Assembly: GCF_030684035.1 (NCBI RefSeq)
Contig: NZ_JAUXPI010000023.1
Coordinates: 16,203 to 80,202 of the forward strand
Length of the DNA: 64,000 nt
From: Phaeovulum sp.
GTDB taxonomy: Bacteria; Pseudomonadota; Alphaproteobacteria; Rhodobacterales; Rhodobacteraceae
Direction of reading: 5' to 3'
Numbering within the stretch: position 1 is the stretch's first letter; each line of letters starts with the position of its first letter. Of the stretch, positions 61,331 through 64,000 are shown piece by piece. Under the pieces are notes generated by a model that saw only the letters and a program-made list of their open reading frames with translations, was not told the origin of the DNA and ran no database searches. Made by a program: the position numbers and the translations under genes.

Positions 61331-63868
61331 ATGCTCATCTCCCGGATCGATCGCCAGCCCGCGCGCCGAGAACCGCTGGTGCTCGCCGTGTTCTCGTTTC
61401 GCCACGATGCGCATCTGGTGCCCGGCTTGCTCGCCAACATCGCGCCGCTGGCGCACGGCCATGTCGCCTGGGATGACCGCGACGCAGAAGCGGCGCTGAG
61501 TTCGGAACCGATGCGGCGCAACCTGCTTCTGGCGGAGGCGCGCCGACTTGGCGCGCGCTGGATCCTTGCCGTAGATCCTGATGAGCGCTTTGAGGATCGG
61601 TTTGCGGCGCGGCTGCCCGAGATGCTGGCTTTGGGCGAGGGCAACCTCTGGCACTTCAACCTCTGCGAGATGTTTTCGCCGCGCGCCTGGCGCTCCGATG
61701 GCGTCTGGGGGGGCAAATCGCTGATGCGGCTGTTTCCCGCGGTCGCAGCCGGGGCAGAGCTTTCCGTGCCGCTGCATGCGGGCTGGGTGGCCGAAGGCGA
61801 CGGCTTCATGCGCCGCGCCGCGGGGGTGAACCTTTATCATCTGCGCATGGCCACGCCCGCGCGGCGGCGCGCGCGCCGCGCGCTTTATGCCGCCGCCGAC
61901 CCCGAGCGGCGGTTTCAGCGCATCGGCTATGACTACCTCGATGACGAACGCGGCATGGTGCTGACGCCGATCCCCAAGGGGCGCGACTTCAGCCCGGCCT
62001 TTGTCGAAGACCATGGCCTTTGGGCAGCCGATCCCGGCATGGTTGGCACGCCGGTGCCTGACCCGCTGGAGGCGCGACTTGCCTATGTGGCGCAAGCGGC
62101 GGCCAAGGCGGGTCAGGCCGCGGCGTTTCACGCGATGCAGGACCTCTGCGCCGCAAGCCCCGCCGATGACGATCTGCCCCATGTCGCGGCAAGTCTTGCG
62201 CTGACCGCGGGGCTTTTGCCGGAAGTCGAGGCTCTGACCGGAGCGATGCTGGCACGCGACGGGGCCGACCTGCATGCCCGCATGCTGCGGGCGCGGGCGC
62301 GGCTTCGCGCCGGGCAAAGCGCCGGGGCAGCCGAGGATATTGCCAGCCTTGCCCGCGCCTTGCCTGATTGCGCGTTGGTGGCCGACCTCAGCGCCGATCT
62401 GGCCCGCCCCGGGGCCGATTTCGCAGCACCCGGTGCGCAGTGGCGGCGCTGGGTGGCGGGCGCGGCAGAGTGCCGTGAAGGCACCGGGGTCGTGTCGGCC
62501 GACATCGCGGTGATCGTGCTTGGCTTTCGCGCCCAGCCAGAGCTTGCCGAAGCCGTGGCCTCGCTTTTGGCACAGGACGCGGCGGCCGAGATCGTGGTGG
62601 TCAACAGTGGCGGCGGCGCGCCCGAGGCGGTGCTGGCGGAGCATCTCGACCGGATCCGGCTGATCGCGGTCGAGGAGCCTTTGCGGGTCGGGGCGGCGCG
62701 CAATATCGGCATCGACGCCTCGCGGGCACCCATCATCGCCTTTCTGGCAGGCGATTGCACGGCGGCACCGGGTTGGGTATCGGGGCGGCTGGCGCGGCAT
62801 CGCGCGGGCGCGGCCACGGTTTCGACCCCGGTGCTTGCGATGCCGGGTGCGGGCCTTGTGGCGCGCGCCGCGAACCGGCTGAAATACTGGGTGCGCAGCC
62901 CGACCACGCCGCTGGCAGAGGTCTCGCATTTCGGGCGTTCCTATCCGCGCTGGCTATTTGCCGAGGTCGGGGCATTTCCGCCCGGCCTGCAAGTGGCCGA
63001 GGATGACGCGCTGAACCGGCTTGCCGATACCGTGGCCGCCCCGCCGGTCTGGGCACCCGAGATTGGCACCCGGCACCGCGACCCGGCGCGGCTTTGGCAA
63101 TTGCTGGCCGACCATCGCGTGCGCGGCGCGCGTCGGGCCAGCCATCCGCCGTTTCGTGCAATGGCGGGCAAAGCCGATGCCTCGACACGCCTTGCCGCCG
63201 ACATGGCGGCGCGGCTGCGCGGCGGCTGGCGCGCAGTGGATTCCGACCCCGCGCTTTCGCCGCCAACCCGCTGGGCGATGAAGCTGGTGCAATGGCTCGC
63301 CGCCCGCGCTGACCGCAGCGGCGTGGCCGCCGCGCTGAACCGTCTCGCAACTTCAGATGCCGCCCTCGCGCGGGCCTCGGGCGACCCGGCAGCGGTGCTT
63401 GCAATGCTGCGCGCCGCAGTCGCGGGCGACTCCGAAAGCTGGCGCAAGGCGCTGGCGCTGGGGCGGGCCGAAGCGCGGGCGGGCAACACGACTGCCGCCG
63501 AGACGGCGCTGCGCCGCGCCCAGGCGCTCGCGCCGGGGTCGCAGGAACCGCTCGCGGCGCTGCTGGCTTTGGTGGCCGCAGAGCATGGCGCGGTGGCCGC
63601 GCTTGACGCGGCAGAGCGGGCAGCGCTCGCGGCACCGCGCAGCCGCTTCCATTGGCAGCTTGCGTCAGATGCGGCGCGCGATGCGGGCCAGCCGACGCGG
63701 GCACTTGCCCATGCGCGCCGCGCGCTTTGCCTGGCCCCTGATCTGGCCGCTGTCCACCAGATGCTCGCCAGTCTGCACGGTGCCGCAGCTGAAGGAAAGA
63801 TGGCGGCATTTCGCAGCCTTGCCAGCACCCGCTTGCAGGCCGCCGCCGCGCGGCACCGGGCACGCTAG
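61331..63868 (+). CDS. two-module glycosyltransferase with TPR-like repeats
   Basis: An 845-residue protein. Module 1 (about 15-235) looks like a glycosyltransferase-type domain with AVDPDERFEDRFAARLPEML (DxD-like) and KSLMRLFPA. A helical repeat region follows (about 245-385). Module 2 (about 396-640) is a family 2 glycosyltransferase: IAVIVLGFRAQPELAEAVASLLAQ, IVVVNSGGG, GAARNIGIDASRAPIIAFLAGDC. The C-terminal 200 residues are Ala-rich TPR-like helices (for example AETALRRAQALAPGSQEPLAAL). Start is ATG 61331; the longer frame to 61118 is leader. Its TAG stop sits at the edge of a possible insertion sequence, so the present C-terminus may be altered. Probably makes a surface glycan; acceptor unknown. 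Confidence 0.8.
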   Translation: MLISRIDRQPARREPLVLAVFSFRHDAHLVPGLLANIAPLAHGHVAWDDRDAEAALSSEPMRRNLLLAEARRLGARWILAVDPDERFEDRFAARLPEMLALGEGNLWHFNLCEMFSPRAWRSDGVWGGKSLMRLFPAVAAGAELSVPLHAGWVAEGDGFMRRAAGVNLYHLRMATPARRRARRALYAAADPERRFQRIGYDYLDDERGMVLTPIPKGRDFSPAFVEDHGLWAADPGMVGTPVPDPLEARLAYVAQAAAKAGQAAAFHAMQDLCAASPADDDLPHVAASLALTAGLLPEVEALTGAMLARDGADLHARMLRARARLRAGQSAGAAEDIASLARALPDCALVADLSADLARPGADFAAPGAQWRRWVAGAAECREGTGVVSADIAVIVLGFRAQPELAEAVASLLAQDAAAEIVVVNSGGGAPEAVLAEHLDRIRLIAVEEPLRVGAARNIGIDASRAPIIAFLAGDCTAAPGWVSGRLARHRAGAATVSTPVLAMPGAGLVARAANRLKYWVRSPTTPLAEVSHFGRSYPRWLFAEVGAFPPGLQVAEDDALNRLADTVAAPPVWAPEIGTRHRDPARLWQLLADHRVRGARRASHPPFRAMAGKADASTRLAADMAARLRGGWRAVDSDPALSPPTRWAMKLVQWLAARADRSGVAAALNRLATSDAALARASGDPAAVLAMLRAAVAGDSESWRKALALGRAEARAGNTTAAETALRRAQALAPGSQEPLAALLALVAAEHGAVAALDAAERAALAAPRSRFHWQLASDAARDAGQPTRALAHARRALCLAPDLAAVHQMLASLHGAAAEGKMAAFRSLASTRLQAAAARHRAR

Positions 63869-64000
63869 TGTTCGACACCTGACGCAGGATTCCCGCCGGT
63901 GCCATGCTGTGGCATAGTCGGAGGATGAGACGCTCCGACATCTGCCTTTTCCTTGGCCCCGCCGACCGCGCTGAGCTTCAAGCTCTGCTGACCAACCGCA
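63868..64000 (+). mobile_element. left end of IS630-like insertion sequence (partial)
   Basis: The stretch between the glycosyltransferase stop and the window edge looks like the start of an IS630-type element: it follows a TA dinucleotide (63866-63867), the target duplicated by this family, and contains the beginning of a transposase-like frame. The left boundary is inferred; the right end and second terminal repeat lie outside. Confidence 0.45.
63925..64000 (+). CDS. IS630-family transposase, N-terminal fragment (window edge)
   Basis: ATG at 63925 directly behind GGAGG; only 25 residues are visible, including FLGPADRAELQALLTNR. This resembles the opening of IS630-type transposases, where an xPADRxxLxxLxxxR helix starts the DNA-binding domain. 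The frame is open to the window end. Truncation is due to the window edge, not mutation. The assignment rests on a short segment. Confidence 0.55.
   Translation, partial: MRRSDICLFLGPADRAELQALLTNR

Noticed and set aside
61232..62929. 565-codon minus-strand frame over the glycosyltransferase gene
   Set aside because: Shadow frame; the plus-strand product has recognisable glycosyltransferase motifs.

Overview
The window is high-GC chromosomal DNA from an alphaproteobacterium, most likely a member of the Rhodobacteraceae/Paracoccaceae (Rhodobacter- or Paracoccus-like). The evidence is gene order and protein type: a complete 14-gene complex I operon with extra interposed genes as in the Paracoccus nqo cluster, a Paracoccus-type zeta inhibitor of F1-ATPase, an RSP-type PIN/RNA-methyltransferase pair, and a split cobalamin-dependent methionine synthase. 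I see no rRNA, tRNA, CRISPR array or prophage. Nearly all of the sequence is core metabolism. Most of the long opposite-strand reading frames are GC-driven shadows.

Layout. 0.1-2.5 kb: PaaI thioesterase, enoyl-CoA hydratase, CcdA and TusA. 2.5-8.9 kb: RNase E with a ~500-bp gene-free leader, then the two-component pair DctD/DctB. 8.9-10.7 kb: purine genes purQ-purS-purC. 10.8-14.0 kb: F1-ATPase zeta inhibitor, then homocysteine methyltransferase, corrinoid protein, a 52-residue membrane protein and a DUF1638 protein. 14.0-17.4 kb: HNH nuclease, esterase, AlkA-type glycosylase and an MFS transporter. 17.5-21.3 kb: zwf-pgl-pgi operon behind a palindromic operator. 21.3-28.6 kb: PIN protein, rRNA methyltransferase, a small basic protein, scpB, scpA, nagZ, a SPOR protein and argS. 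28.9-30.5 kb: DEAD-box helicase. 30.6-51.1 kb: nuoA-N on the minus strand, running into birA, coaX and rnj. 51.4-59.4 kb: a leucine-catabolism (liu) operon with an AT-rich foreign-looking gene inserted in it. 59.5-64 kb: a UGT-like glycosyltransferase, a small secreted protein, a large two-module glycosyltransferase, and the start of an IS630-like transposase at the right edge.

How the parts fit. The liu operon converts isovaleryl-CoA to acetoacetate and acetyl-CoA; its biotin-dependent carboxylase needs the BirA ligase encoded next to nuoN. Zwf, Pgl and Pgi link hexose phosphates to 6-phosphogluconate. Complex I feeds the respiratory chain whose ATP synthase is held by the zeta inhibitor. 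Within operons many genes overlap by ATGA, implying translational coupling.

Most notable non-routine signals: (i) the AT-rich 299-residue gene spliced between the acyl-CoA dehydrogenase and carboxylase genes of the liu operon; (ii) a DctD whose AAA+ domain lacks the GAFTGA loop; (iii) a dispersed intergenic hairpin element with a fixed tail (seven good copies plus two weaker ones); (iv) a helix-hairpin-helix-like domain shared by NuoE and the neighbouring membrane protein; (v) well-formed palindromic operators on the zwf and liu promoters whose regulators are not in the window. All calls come from reading the sequence; no database search was run.
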